A stretch of 64,000 nucleotides of DNA from Mesocentrotus franciscanus (GCA_037976565.1 CP137683.1:4550865-4614864), one strand, 5' to 3'; shown: positions 32,741 through 43,328, counted from the first letter of the stretch. Notes: generated by a model from the letters alone, not told the origin. A program made the numbers and translations.

Positions 32741-33859
32741 GAACAAATATCTAATAAACTAGCTGGTATATCTCGAGCCCTGCAATTTCATTTTTCAACT
32801 TGAGATTATAATATGCCCTTTTAGTTTTAGGAACACGCATTTCTATTGATGAATTTTGACATTTCAATTTCAAGTTAAGATTAAATAATACGCCCTTTTT
32901 ATAGGAACATGCAATTCTATTGAGTTTAGAAAATTAAACAAATAGATGTAGGTAATTTTAAGCATTTTCAGACTATTGCTAAATAAATAGATTGAACTAA
33001 ACAGAATATGAAATACTTGAGTTTCAAGTTATTTTGGCCAGGTTTTCACAGTTTCAAAATTATATTAGAGCTTCAGATGGAAATCGACCATTATATTATT
33101 ATTATTAACCATTGTATATTATTTCAATAAGATAAAGAGCTCATCAAATTAAATGTTTTTGATCATTACTCCTAATTAGGACTCCTATGTTTGTCATATG
33201 CAAATTTTTTTTTCTTTCTGGGTTTTCTTTTGCAGATTGAAGTTAGGGCTCAAACTAGCATATCAAGGGCTTATCCACACAATACATATAATAATGGCAA
33301 CAATTCGACTTTAAGTTTGAAGTCTTTTAAAACTATCGTATGACATTTCAGTTACATATTGATCCACAATATGTAAAAGCGTAAAGTTGTTTTTTACTGT
33401 CATACATGTGTCACATGCCTACAGTTTTTGTCCGGGTTTTACCGTTTCAGATTGAAGTTAGGGCTCAAACCGACATTTTTTTTTCTTTTTCGATTAGACA
33501 ATTTGGAGACACCACAACCCCGTTTGGTGGCTGGCTTCCTCATTAAACTCTAACATTGTGGGCTTCCAACGTATTGGTCGCAGACTTATTGGTCGCTAGT
33601 GTCAAGGGCTAGTCTCGTACGTACAGCCATTTGTTTGGTGAAGTAATGTTCCGTTTGGGGCTAGACTCGTACGTTTAGCCATTTTTATGGTGTTATTAAT
33701 TTGATATAAATTGTAGCCAACAAACGATTTGGGAGTAAACAGTACATCTCTCTTCTCTTATGTTACAGAAAAATATAGTATTATTGGTAACATACAATCA
33801 AGTGGAGGAAAGTGGAGGTATATACATTCTAAGTCGATTTTTAAGTTGTAGGGTTCAGG
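32741..33859. other. Interior of element E2; small internal duplications
   Basis: AT-rich. 'cagattgaagttagggctcaaac' occurs at about 33,234 and 33,450. 'ggctag(t/a)ctcgtacgt' with 'agccattt' occurs at about 33,608 and 33,659. No coding sequence recognised. Confidence 0.55.
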
Positions 33860-33996
33860 ACGCATTTCGCCAGTGGACACATCTCGCCGTGACTTACGCG
33901 GCGACATGCGTCCGACCTAAGACACATATCGCCGAAGTAAGACGCGTCTCGCCAGCCAATTTTCGGCAATCTGTGTCTGCGGACACAGATCGCCAC
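33860..33996. repeat. Right terminal array of element E2
   Basis: Words gacgcatttcgcc, gacacatctcgcc, gcgacatgcgtccgac, gacacatatcgcc, gacgcgtctcgcc and gacacagatcgccac, the mirror of those at 19,126-19,340. Confidence 0.7.
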
Positions 33997-34395
33997 CCGG
34001 ACACTCTGGCCCGTGACACCGGCACCCGAGCTTCTACACACACGTCGTCTCCAGACGGCGCCAACCCAGATATCCTGACGGTCCTCCTGAAGACCTTCCT
34101 GACCGAGCAGCAGAGTCAGGCGCACCCAGCCACTGCCTTTGGTTCCTATGTCGACGGAAGTATGTGAAGCCTCCCACCAGCCATCCGACGTACAGCAGAA
34201 CCCAGAATAATGCGGACCGACATCAGTTCGGGCCGGTACAACCACAGCAGCCAGTCCCAGCCTGATGGACAGCGACCCCGGACTTGGTACGGAGAGCTTC
34301 CAGGACAGCATCTAGCCCGTCATCCGAGGGAGCCTCTGGACCGGCAGCCAACCCCCTCCAAGACCAGACCAGACCAGTCAACATTTTACCTAAGT
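33997..34395 (+). pseudogene. Element D protein, continuation beyond the E2 insertion
   Basis: Immediately after the E2 end the frame reads PDTLARDTGTRASTHTSSPD, then a short amphipathic stretch NPDILTVLLKTFLTEQQSQ and stops at 34,167. A second frame carries on with KPPTSHPTYSRTQNNADRHQ and FGPVQPQQPVPA. The sequence is GC-rich and low in stops compared with its surroundings, and the composition (Pro, Gln, Ser, Thr) suits the C-terminal tail of an accessory transposon protein. It is broken by frame changes. Function unknown. Confidence 0.4.
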
Positions 34396-34559
34396 TTTTT
34401 TTTTCATCTGTTAGAAAATAAGTGCAAACTCATGTGTTTTTTTTTCTTCTTATGATAGGCCAGAATTCCGTAGAATATGGATGATTTATGTAGGAAAATA
34501 AGTTGGAGAAAATTAAAGGCTTTCTTGGTATTATCGGCGTTTCATTCTTGGGAGGCCTT

Positions 34560-34860
34560 CCTTTTTATACCGTGGGCACAAACGTGCTCCTAAACTGCCC
34601 GGCATCCACGTTTAATTCGTAGAAAGCCTTGACAGAACGTGAAAAACTCGTCAGACCTTGATCAGAACGTGAAAAACGTGAGGGACCTCATCAGAACGTG
34701 ACGGGCCGGGAGGGAACGTACTGGCTTCCGTGGCAGATCGCAGGCCGAACCGTAGTGCGCCTTTGAGCCTCCGGGACTCAGCAGCCCCTTTCCCGCACGG
34801 CCTGTCACGGATACCGTGATAGACTTCAATGATGATATGGCGCCTAGCAGGCAGCAGCAC
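34560..34860. repeat. Right subterminal array of element D (cagaacgtgaaaaacg)
   Basis: Repeats of gaacgtgaaaaac, gacctcatcagaacgtgac, gggagggaacgtac and cctgtcacggataccg. These mirror the cacgttttg / cacggttct words after the left end at 18,211. Confidence 0.65.
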
Positions 34861-36145
34861 GTTTGTTTGAGTTCCCTATCAGTGAATGATATTATTAGAT
34901 TTGGCGGACCAATTGGTGAATTATTTGTATCAGTCGTCTTGTGAACACACATAGCATCTTTTTGACAATTTTAAGACAAGTTTGGTATGTTTTGATGATG
35001 TGTTTCAATGACAGCGATATCTTGTTCATTTGACTTATTTCATGTAGCATCCATTGCACTACACTATTGCACTACACCATTGCAACCCTGCCTGATCACT
35101 TAACCTTGTTGTCACCTACTTAAAGAATGAAGCAGACAATGAACTTACTGTATTTGAATAGCATGCTTCATTGGAATTCTCATCTCTTGCCAACAACCCA
35201 CTTTTTAAACATTGGTTACCTGTTAACAATGATGTAGATTACTCACTGCGGAGAAGGACTAAGTATCGTCAATTGCATTGTAAAACGAACCGCTATAGAA
35301 ATAGCTCAATTCCGTATTTAATAGACCTGTTGAATGCATGAATGAATCACCATTTACACTTTCCCATTTGTCTTTAATACCTACCTGTTGAATGGTCCGG
35401 AATCTCATTGTCTGCTTACATTTTTACATTTTTGAATTTTAAATTTTACATTTTATGCTTCCATTCACTTGTAACACCTTTTAAAAATGTATATATATAT
35501 ATATATATTAAATTAGTGATAAGGTTTTGTAGCAATCATGACATGGCAATTCAGATCAGATGGTGTCCAAGGTTTTAATTCATGTAATTATTTTGCTCCA
35601 ATGTACGAAGGTCGGGAGGGAGCTTTCTTGTTTTTTGTTGTTTATATTTTGAAATACCCAACACTTCTTGACACAAGAGAGGTCCAGGGATGGGCAAGCA
35701 GACCTTAACTAGGGTATGGGAGTGTGAATGGGAGTGTGTATAAGAGTGTGAATGTGAGTGTTTATGAGAGTGTCCATGGTACAGGAGCGAGAATAGGAGC
35801 GTTTATATGAGTGAGAATATGAGTTTTCAGTGTAGTGATGTGTGTGCGGGGGCGAATATGTGGGCGAATATGAGAGCAGTTTGTTAAGAACGTGTCTGAG
35901 AGAGTGTAAGAGCAAAGGGCCTGCTTGCTCATCCTTTGATCCACTCTTGTGTCACCTCACAAAATATATTTTAAACCTAACTTAATTTTGTCTGTTATTG
36001 CCTTAGTCATATTGGTTATGAATTTTGTTATATACTGTATATTATACTTTGTGAGAATATTAAACCACATTTGTATGTATTATTGCCAATGTAAATTGTA
36101 CATAATTCAGCCATTTGGCTGCGAAGTGCAATTATAATAAAACCT
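34861..36145 (+). mobile_element. Insertion in the right part of element D, including a LINE 3' end
   Basis: Interrupts the GC-rich subterminal repeats of D with AT-rich DNA. The first part (to about 35,515, ending in a TA run) carries the C-terminus of a LINE reverse transcriptase (35,165-35,341). The remainder (35,520-36,140) is of unknown origin and includes a purine/TG-rich piece (35,710-35,910: gagtgtgaatgggagtgtgt). D-type sequence resumes near 36,150. Confidence 0.5.
35165..35341 (+). pseudogene. LINE reverse transcriptase C-terminal fragment
   Basis: A 58-codon frame ending in TGA: ASLEFSSLANNPLFKHWLPV, then DYSLRRRTKYRQLHCKTNRY and RNSSIPYLIDLLNA. The closing pattern '(R/K)T.RYR.S.IPY.I.LLN-stop' is the usual C-terminus of CR1/jockey-related LINE polyproteins in marine invertebrates. 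Only this tail is present; 5' truncated and followed by a 3' UTR with a TA-repeat tail at about 35,487-35,510. Confidence 0.7.
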
Positions 36146-36324
36146 TTTCAATCAGATAGACCGTGAGAAAACTTGACAAGACCTAACAAAACCTGAATAC
36201 AGAGAAAAAAAATGGCCAAAATCCCACGGCGCACTACGTTTCGGCCAAACGGGGCCGCCGGGAACATAGTGTAAACGTAGCATGAGAGAATGGTTTACAA
36301 TCCTTTTTATACCTATTTTGCAAC

Positions 36325-37892
36325 ATCAGTATACAGAGGCGGCCCTCGGGGGGGGGGGCACAGTGCCCTCCCACTTTTCAAGCACCCAAAAAGTGCCCCT
36401 TTTTACATAGAAAAAGTGCCCCTTTTTCTTTTACAAGTGCCCTCATTAATTTGTAAAAGTGCCCCTTTTCCTTTTCAACTCTGATAAGTGCCCCTTTTAT
36501 TTGGACACGTGCCCTTTTTACTTCGACAATTTCCCATTTTCCTTGCAATAAGTGTCCATTTTTCATTCTCAAAAGTGCCCTTTTTAACCTCTAGTAAGTG
36601 CCCCTTTTCAGGTACGAGAAGTGCCTCTTTTCACTTATGATAAGTTCCCCCTTCACTTTTGATAATTGCTCTATTCAAATCTGAGAGGTGCCTCTTTTAC
36701 TTTGACAAGTGCCCCTTTTCCATTGTAAGAAGTGCCCCATTTACCTTTTAATAACTACCCCCATTTTAACTCGGATAACGCACCTAAGTTATATTTTCAC
36801 ATGTGCCCCTTTTCCATTAAAAAAGAGCCCCTTCCCCTTCTCATGAGTGCCCCTTCTCTTGTAAATGACCCTTTTCAAGTACCAGAAAATACTCCTTTGC
36901 ACTTCAGATAAGTGCCCCCTTCACCTCCGATAAATGCCCCCTTTAAAATTTGATCGGCGCCCATTTTCTTTCAACTAATGCATATTTACCTTTATTATAA
37001 GTGCCCCTTTTTCATTTACATAAGTGCCTCTTTTCATATCTGGTCATTTATCCTTTCCAGGTGCGATAAGACACATAAGTGCCTCTTTTCACCTCTGATA
37101 ATTTCCCTTTTAACAATGATACGTGCCCCTTTTCCTTTCTAATAAGGGACCTATCCCCTTTTCATAAATGCCCCTTTTCACCTCTTATAAATGCCCCTAT
37201 CAAAATCAGATGGGGGCCCATTTTCCGTCGACGAATGCCCATTTCCTATTCTCTTGACTGACTTTTTTCATCCTTGGTGAGTGCCTGTTTTTGAGGGTGT
37301 AAGAAGTGCCCCATTTTCACCTCTGATAATTACTCTTTGTACTTTGACACATGCTCCTATTCTGTTCTGATAAGTGTCCCCTTTTCCTCTCATCATTAAA
37401 CGCGCCCCTAATTTCAAGCGACTAAGAGCAATTTCCCCCAAAGCTCGCTCGCTACGCTCGCATGCATCTATAGATGATATGCTTATGTTACTTATCAAAG
37501 GTCTTTTCAGTCTTCCGTTATGAGAATGTGCTTATAACCCCATCAGGATTGGATTTTTTCCTCCTTATAAGATATAATTTTTCGCACTGCGACCTCACAA
37601 ATCTTAAATTTATTCCTCGCTCGCTTCGCTCGCTCCCAAATAAATTTTAAGACCATCACACCAAACTGCAAAGTATCATGCTTAAGCAATATCTTGTATG
37701 GTGTATAAAGTGGAACAAATATTGAAATAATTCCTGATAATGTAATCACAATGTAGGGGTATATACTAATGTCTAAACAATTGTATAATTTCGCTTTGAG
37801 ATTTCCCTTTGTAGGTGCCCTTTTTTCCAGAAAGTGCCCTTTTTTCTTGGTGCCCCCGCCCCACTTTGGAAGTCGCTCGGCCGCCCCTGTCA
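36325..37892. mobile_element. Element F, copy 2: (GTGCCCCTTTT)n array element
   Basis: Starts agaggcggccctcggggggg and ends gtcgctcggccgcccctg, so the extreme ends are inverted (ggcggcc / ggccgcc). In between are about 40 units of gtgcccctttt with 10-16-bp spacers (36,360-37,400). Then comes the unique block tttcagtcttccgttatgag, 'ataaccccatcaggattgga', and last aggtgcccttttttccagaa. This uninterrupted copy shows what copy 1 looked like before its piggyBac-like insertion. Reverse-strand frames through it (KGALI, KGHFY words) are by-products of the repeat. Confidence 0.8.
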
Positions 37893-39289
37893 GCATATAT
37901 TCTTTGATATGTTTATAATTGTATGGTGCTCAATCCTCTTGTTTTTCGAGTTTTTTTTTTTTTTTTAATCCTTTGATCAATATCTCGGATGTCTGTTCTT
38001 TTTGTGTGTTGCCTAGTTTTTGAGACAATTCGGAATGACGCATAAATAGGCCTTCTTTGTACTTGCATAATTATGCATATCCAACAACTGGTTAAAGACA
38101 ATCTTAAGTTCTGGGAGAAGTATTTTTTGTATGTGTTTTCGCATTTTGTTTCCTTCTCAGTTAGGAAGAATGTTATAACTTTTTTAAAGGTTCCCTGAAA
38201 GGGGTTGCTCGCCAAAGCCCTTTATAATTTATATTAGTAATGACAAGAAATAGCTGAAGTGTTCGGGCTGGACATTCATGCCAGAATTGAGTTTGGTCCC
38301 ATATAACACTACTCGTTTCTGCAAGCAGCGCAAGTGCCTGAGGGGGACTTTCGTGTGCAAATTTATCATTTCGATAATCCCTAAATCTTGTTTATGTACA
38401 CCTAATCTAATTTCACAATGCTTTGAAACTGTTTATTTCGAAATGTAATTGGATGACCAGAACTCCAATAAAAAAAAAATGATTGGAATTGAGATAAGAA
38501 GAAGATAAACCGAGTAGAAAATGATGTTAGGATCATGGAAATTAGGCCTATACAGTTTGCAGAAAAATTAGGTTGAAACAATATGAATATAATTGTGAAA
38601 ACAGTTCTTTCAGAAAAGGATGGTAACTTATGATATAACATATCTGCATCATGGAAATTGTTTGGTTCCATATGTGATGTCATTTTTGTAATTATTATTT
38701 GAAAAGGTAAGAATAAAGAAAATGAATAACACTGTTATTCTATTATCTTTATGGTTTTGTTCTTAACCTTTCTGCTTATTCCCATTTTCACAAATCATTT
38801 TGTTGCAGTTTGATGTTAGTTCTTCATGATCAGCCAATTGCTCTTCTTCTGGTGGCTCCGTGTGTCACTTTAGAGTCAGTGAAAACAAAGTATTCGAATG
38901 AGACGGGGTGCTTTACACACTAATATATATGGTAAAGCTACATACACTTAACTGAAGGAAAGAAACCTATAGAAAACGGACTAAAAATTATTGAAAATAC
39001 TATTCTAAACAAGAATGTACTACATGTACTACATTAGGTTACAATTTCATGAGAAAAATAGAACTGGAGAGGTTGAGGAAATGAAAGAAGACTAATAGCA
39101 TGAGAGGAAAGAAAAGAGCTAGGAAGACAAGAAAAGGGTGTAAAAAGGAAAAGTGTGAGCAAGAGAGAGAAAGAGAGGGAGTTTTGAGCCTTGGATCAGC
39201 TAATGTGCAATACACGACACAGATTTTGAGCGGAGCAATTATCTTTCGGTGCAGAACTTGCATAATAAGGTGCTATAACTTTTTTGTTT
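37893..39289. other. Interior of element K, no gene recognised
   Basis: AT-rich, with a T run at 37,950-37,966 and a GA-rich stretch at 39,095-39,180. Nothing else is supported. Confidence 0.45.
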
Positions 39290-40003
39290 AAATCAAACAT
39301 GGGGAAGAGCAATAAACGGCTGAGCATTTGTCTTCTGTAATGCACTTTTTAGGCAGAACAAATGACGGCAGAGCAATTTATTGCACTAATTGCCAGAGAA
39401 GCATTCATGTCTTCCTCGAGGCACTTTTGGATCAGAGAGCATTTTCATTGTCGGCGGAGCGTTTGTCTTTTACGGGGCACTCCTGATATGTCGGCGGAGG
39501 ATTCGTCTTCAACGGGGTGCTTTTGGGGAAGAGCAATAATGGTCGTAGTAGCATTTGTATTTTACGGGGCACTTTTGGGCCGGAGAAAATATCATCGGAG
39601 CAAATGTCATCGAAGCAATTGTCGCTTCATGCGGAGCAAATGTCGCAGGAGCAATTGTCGGCGGAGCTAATGTCGGCGGAGCAATTGTCGTCGGAGCAAC
39701 TGTCGTCGGAGAGCAACTGTCGTCAGAGCATCTGTCTTACGAGGAGCATTTGTCACCGGAGCATTTATCGCTTCATGCGGAGCAATTGTCGGCGAAGAAA
39801 ATGTCGCGGAGCAATTGTCGGCGGAGCAAATGTCGGCGGAGCAAATGTCGGCGGAGCAACTGTCGACGGAGCAACTATCGGCGGAGCAAATGTCGGTGGA
39901 GCATTTGACGTCGGAGCAAATGTCGCGGAGCAAATGTCGCGGAGCGATTGTCGCGTTTTGCGGAGTAAATGTCGGCGGAGCAATCGTCGGCGGAGCATGT
40001 GTC
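39290..40003. repeat. Right terminal repeat of element K: (ggcggagcaaatgtc)n
   Basis: The last about 465 bp mirror 17,397-17,765 closely, including the imperfect units (cgttttgcggagtaaatgtc, gaagcgataaatgctcc in reverse) in the same order. The copy-number difference is several units. Upstream units to about 39,300 are more degraded. The long frames here (39,517-40,149 and others) arise from the 15-bp period. Confidence 0.85.
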
Positions 40004-40669
40004 ATGGATTCCAAATGGCACATACGGGGGCTTATTCCAAATGTACGCGTTCAGAGTCCCATGCCAACAGCGCGCGCCTGTTACGTACGTACGTCGCGTA
40101 TACGTATACTGGTGGATATCGATATCGATCGCGAGCTGAGAGAGATTGATGGAGAGAGTACAGTTAAATTTCTTTGACGTCGATTATTTCGTCAAAAAGA
40201 GGTTTTTTAGCTGAAAATCAATAAGGAACTACAACTAATTGTAGTGGACAGAACTTATTTGTGCTCGCGTCCAGAATTTTTGGCCCCCAAAGCGTATTTC
40301 GACTCTTTTTGGCATAAAAGTTAAACTTAAACATAAAGGCTAGGCCAGGCTTAGCCTAACCCTCAGGCCTAAGCCAGGCCCAAGCTAGGGAAGCCCATAT
40401 ATATAGCCATAGACTAGGCTCTAATTTCTTTATTATTCAATCAACCACTTTCATATTTGGCACATGATCATGTGTCAAGCAGGTCAATTAAGCCCTGCAA
40501 TCATAAACATTTTTAGACTTGAGGTCAGAATATAGAAGTTTTTAAGCTTTTTTTTTGCCAAGTTGCTCAGTCCCAAGTGCTTAATTTGGCGTAACCTTAA
40601 TGAGGCTCTATTAAATAAAGATAAAAAATATAATTGCTTAATAAAAATAAAATACACACAAACTACACT
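40004..40669. other. Flank of element K
   Basis: Starts with a second copy of the 'ggggcttattcc' word (40,027) seen in repeat B, then palindromic stretches acgtacgtacgt, cgtatacgtatac and gatatcgatatcgatcgcga (40,085-40,135). The remainder has gene-poor sequence with aggcttagcctaaccctcag-type self-similar words at 40,345-40,420. Confidence 0.45.
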
Positions 40670-40905
40670 ATCTGATTGGCGTAGCCAAGGGAGGGAAGGG
40701 GGTCCGAGGGGTGCTTGCTTAATAACGTGAAAAGAAAAACAAACTCTCATTTGTGAATGGCGTAGACAATGGGGAAGAGAATGGGGGGCGGGGCGTGCTT
40801 GCTTGCTTAATACCGGTTCTATATTACAAAGAGAAAAGCGAACTATAATTATTTTATGATTGGCGTAGCCAGGGGGGCTTGCTTAAGACAGGTTCTATAT
40901 AAATG
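40670..40905. repeat. Three diverged units of about 90-100 bp (attggcgtagccaggggg...gcttgcttaa)
   Basis: Each unit has (g)attggcgtagccaagg or a close variant, a G-rich stretch, gtgcttgcttaata and, in two of them, ggttctatat. The units start near 40,672, 40,756 and 40,857. Confidence 0.65.
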
Positions 40906-42000
40906 GGATGGAATGGGGGGGGGCTGATTAGTTCAGGGGCAATCTTGCACTTTCTGCCCATTTGTCCATCTCTTTGGGAGCCTCTTCCGAGCATGAATGG
41001 AGTATGGCCGGGCACCGCCCTTTTAGAGAACCCCCTCTCAGCATATCATAAGACCGGGTACTTTGCCCATCTATTTAAAGCCCGGCCCTCCATATCTCTG
41101 AATCCCGGAGGCTCTGCATGTCTCACCATTAATTGGGAGCCCCTTCCGAGCATGAATGAAGTCTAGGGGCACGGCAGTTCAATTTTATGGTGACCCCCTC
41201 AGAAGCCTGGGGGCTCCGTCCTTCTTTTGGGGATCAACCCCCCTCTAAGCATGAATGAAATATATTATTGTTATGTACTGTGCCGGACTTACAAGATGAT
41301 GCCCGGTTAGGTCAAATTTTAGTGATGGTCGGGCAGCATTCACATCAGGAACTCCATTAAACTTACCAATAATACAATTTAAAAAATCTAAATAAATATT
41401 ATGGTGTAAACAGGCGCGTCGAAAGGAATTTTAAAGTGGTACGTATACGGTCAACGGATTTGGGGCGTGGCACAACTGCGAGGGAGCGGAGGACCGCAGG
41501 GGGAGCAGAAGCGGATCCTGGGGATATAGGCATTTATTACGGTCAGAAGAGCATATTTCGATACCTTATTCATGACACTGGCAGGTCACTAATTGGCATG
41601 GTGTCCAAAGGGGCGGAGCTCTCGTAAGCTCAGGGGTTTTAGGCATTAAATTACCGTAAGATCTAGGGGCACGCCTTAGGGCCCTAGGTGGGGTCCAGGG
41701 GGCAGAGCCCCCGGAAGCTTAGGGGTTTTAGGCATTTAATCACAGTCAGATGAGCATATTTTGATACCTCATTATTTTGTCTCTAATATACCTTTTCTCT
41801 CTAATATACTTTTTCACAAAAAGTGTAGGGGGAGCTCGAGGCCCTCGAGCCCCGCCGTTCCGCGGGCCCTGACATGTAGGCCTCTAAATAAGCATATTTC
41901 TTGCCTGACTGTAAATTTAGGAATTTGTCATTTCCAACAAACGCATAAAAAAGTATAATTTACTAAAAAGTGAGGACAAATCTCGGAAAATTGTGTCATT
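40906..42000 (-). mobile_element. Degraded MITE sequence, partly family H in reverse
   Basis: 41,500-41,770 contains, reversed, the family H phrases (tatttcgataccttattcat, gacactggcaggtcactaat, agatgagcatattttgatac) twice. 40,930-41,240 holds repeated phrases 'gggagcccc/tcttccgagcatgaatg'. The left end of the copy is not identifiable. Confidence 0.5.
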
Positions 42001-42715
42001 TCAGCAACATTTTGTAAATCACCGGTATCGAATTTGAAATAAACCCCCTTTGAATTTTATTTGGGGGCATGCCCCCCCCCTCCCCCGAAGCCCCCAAGCC
42101 CCCGTCAGTACGCCACTGATCTCCCCTACCTTTCTTCTTTCTCTTTTTTCTTCTTTCCCTTCCCTTCCTTCTCTCTCTTTTAGGTTTGCTGGAAGGGGAG
42201 GGAGGCTAGGGCCTTTCGGCCAATTCACACGTTGTTGGCGGGATTAATCGTAACTGATCTCCCTTTCTTTTACCCCTTTCTTTTCTTCTTCCTCTTGTTT
42301 GTTTCCTTTTAGCTTTCCTCTTTCCCTTTCCCTTCCTTCTCTCTTTTTTTTGGCGGGGGCGGGGAGAGGCAAGGGCCCTTTGGCCTCCTTCCGATTCACA
42401 ACTTGTTGGCGAGAAAATTGCAACTGATATCCCCCTTCTTTTCCTTTCTTCCTCTTTTTTTCTTTCCCTTCATCTCCTCTTTTCCTTTGTTCTTTCCCTT
42501 TCCTTCCTTCTCTCTTATTTGTTGATGGGGAGGCAACAGCCTGGTAGGCAAGGCCCTTTTGGCCCTCCCCCCTCGATCTCCTTCTTTTATCCCCTTTTCT
42601 TTTCTTCTTCCTCTTCTTTCTTTCCCTTTCTCTTCTCTTTCCCTTTCCCTTCTTTTCCTTCTCTCTCTCTCTCTCTCTCTTTTTTTGCTTCCCCCCTGGA
42701 TCCGCGCCTGGACTC
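42001..42715 (-). mobile_element. Family H MITE, second long copy (reverse), pyrimidine-rich body
   Basis: Terminates at ctggatccgcgcctg (42,701-42,715), identical to the TIR of the copy at 29,601. The body is three repeats of a roughly 170-200-bp unit of C/T-rich sequence (cttctttccctttcccttcc) separated by 'ttggcgggggcggggaggcaagggcc' phrases. The + strand is a long polypyrimidine tract, so reverse frames encode only Lys/Arg/Glu/Gly-rich nonsense. Confidence 0.75.
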
Positions 42716-43151
42716 GAAATAATGCAATCTGATGCATACCTTGGAAGGGAATTATACTTAATTAAAGAAATCATTACCATCTCCCCTCATGATAATTAGA
42801 CCGCAATATAGTATAGTCTACAAACACAATCGAACTTACACACACACCTGAAATACACTAGCTTACATCGTCCTAGGGGCGGATCTAGCTTTTTCCTCTG
42901 GCATTTTTTCCACTGGCATTTTTACCTCTGGCATTATTTCCTATGGTATTTTTACTCGACACCTGTATGATTGTATGCATGGGCTTATTTGTGTGTGCAT
43001 TCGTGTGTGTCCACGTTCGTGTCTTTCTGAGTTTGACTTCAAGTAGTTATTTTGTGTGAAACAGTTTCAATAATAAAAAATAGTTCAAGCAACCTAAAAG
43101 TACGATAAACGGATAGTTCTGCTTCTCCATCTTTTTAAAAGAATTAATTAA
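42716..43151. other. Intergenic, repeated word ctctggcattttt
   Basis: Short direct repeats (tctggcattttttcc, actggcatttttacc, tctggcattatttcc) at 42,897-42,955; otherwise unremarkable. Confidence 0.5.
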
Positions 43152-43328
43152 CGCACCCTTCTGGCAAAACCGGGGCTTTGGACGAATGGTCGCGTTCCAG
43201 TCAACGCGACGCGACGCGCCACTCCCGACGCACCCTTTCGGGAAAACCGGGGCTTTGGACGAATGGTCGCGTTCAAGTTAACGCGACGCACCGCGACGCT
43301 ACCCGACCATTCGGAATAAGCCCCATCA
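43152..43328. mobile_element. Repeat B, inverted copy with a 77-bp tandem duplication
   Basis: acgcaccctt(t/c)(c/t)ggcaaaaccg, then ggctttggacgaatggtcgc and gttc(a/c)a.ttaacgcgacgc, occurs twice in tandem. It ends cgaccattcggaataagccc, the exact mirror of the start of the copy at 17,250. Confidence 0.75.

Larger units (their letters stand above)
19126..33996. mobile_element. Element E2: 14.9-kb nested element with gacacatctcgcc-type ends
   Basis: The left end GTGGCGAGATGTGTC at 19,126 corresponds to the reverse of gacacagatcgccac ending at 33,996. Both ends carry arrays of the same 13-15-bp word in mixed orientation (gacgcatctcgcc, gacacatctcgcc, gcgagatgagtctgcgattg at 19,126-19,340; gacacatctcgccgtgact, gacgcgtctcgccagcc at 33,860-33,996). 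It interrupts the element D ORF. The interior has no recognisable transposase, and most of it consists of later insertions. Flanking bases ccggtgtc and ccggacac are similar but not a clean target duplication. Confidence 0.6.
18211..36283. mobile_element. Element D: DNA transposon with 31-bp TIR, split by nested insertions
   Basis: ATGCTACGTTTACACTATGT at 18,211, continuing tcccgacggcc, is matched on the opposite strand by 36,253-36,283 with one difference in 31 bases. Inside both ends are subterminal arrays of short words (ccacgttttg and cacggttgc on the left; gaacgtgaaaaac and cagaacgtgac on the right). Next on the left come a TATA box and the start of an acidic ORF; the ORF resumes at 33,997 beyond a 14.9-kb insertion. 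No clear target duplication (left flank aggagta, right flank gagagaat). Possibly PIF/Harbinger-like by its two-part look, but this is only a guess. Confidence 0.7.
17397..40003. mobile_element. Candidate 22.6-kb element K bounded by 15-bp-unit inverted repeats
   Basis: The inverted pair 17,397-17,765 and about 39,290-40,003 both end exactly at GACACATGCTCC. After the array both copies continue into the same unique sequence (ccaaaagtg(t/c)cccgtaaaa, tacaaatgct). Most of the 22.6 kb between them is accounted for by other nested elements, so the original K would have been only about 3 kb. No direct target duplication is visible next to the two ends. The alternative is that the two arms are independent solo copies of one repeat in opposite orientation. 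Confidence 0.5.

Noticed and set aside
28985..32745. CRISPR-like array (short repeat with variable spacers)
   Set aside because: Unit and spacer lengths are irregular, the repeats are in inverted arms, there are no cas genes, and the genome is eukaryotic.
36325..37892. Reverse frames with KGALI/KGHFY repeats
   Set aside because: By-products of the gtgcccctttt units in element F; they shift frame with spacer length and lack any domain.
39517..40177. Long overlapping frames (up to 210 codons) in and near the right K repeat, including pentapeptide-like (A-N-V-G-G)n and (M-S-A-E-Q)n readings
   Set aside because: A 15-bp tandem unit without stops is open in nearly all frames on both strands; the left arm shows the same effect. 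There is no start context, splice site or codon bias choosing one frame, and resemblance to pentapeptide-repeat proteins is a by-product of period 15.
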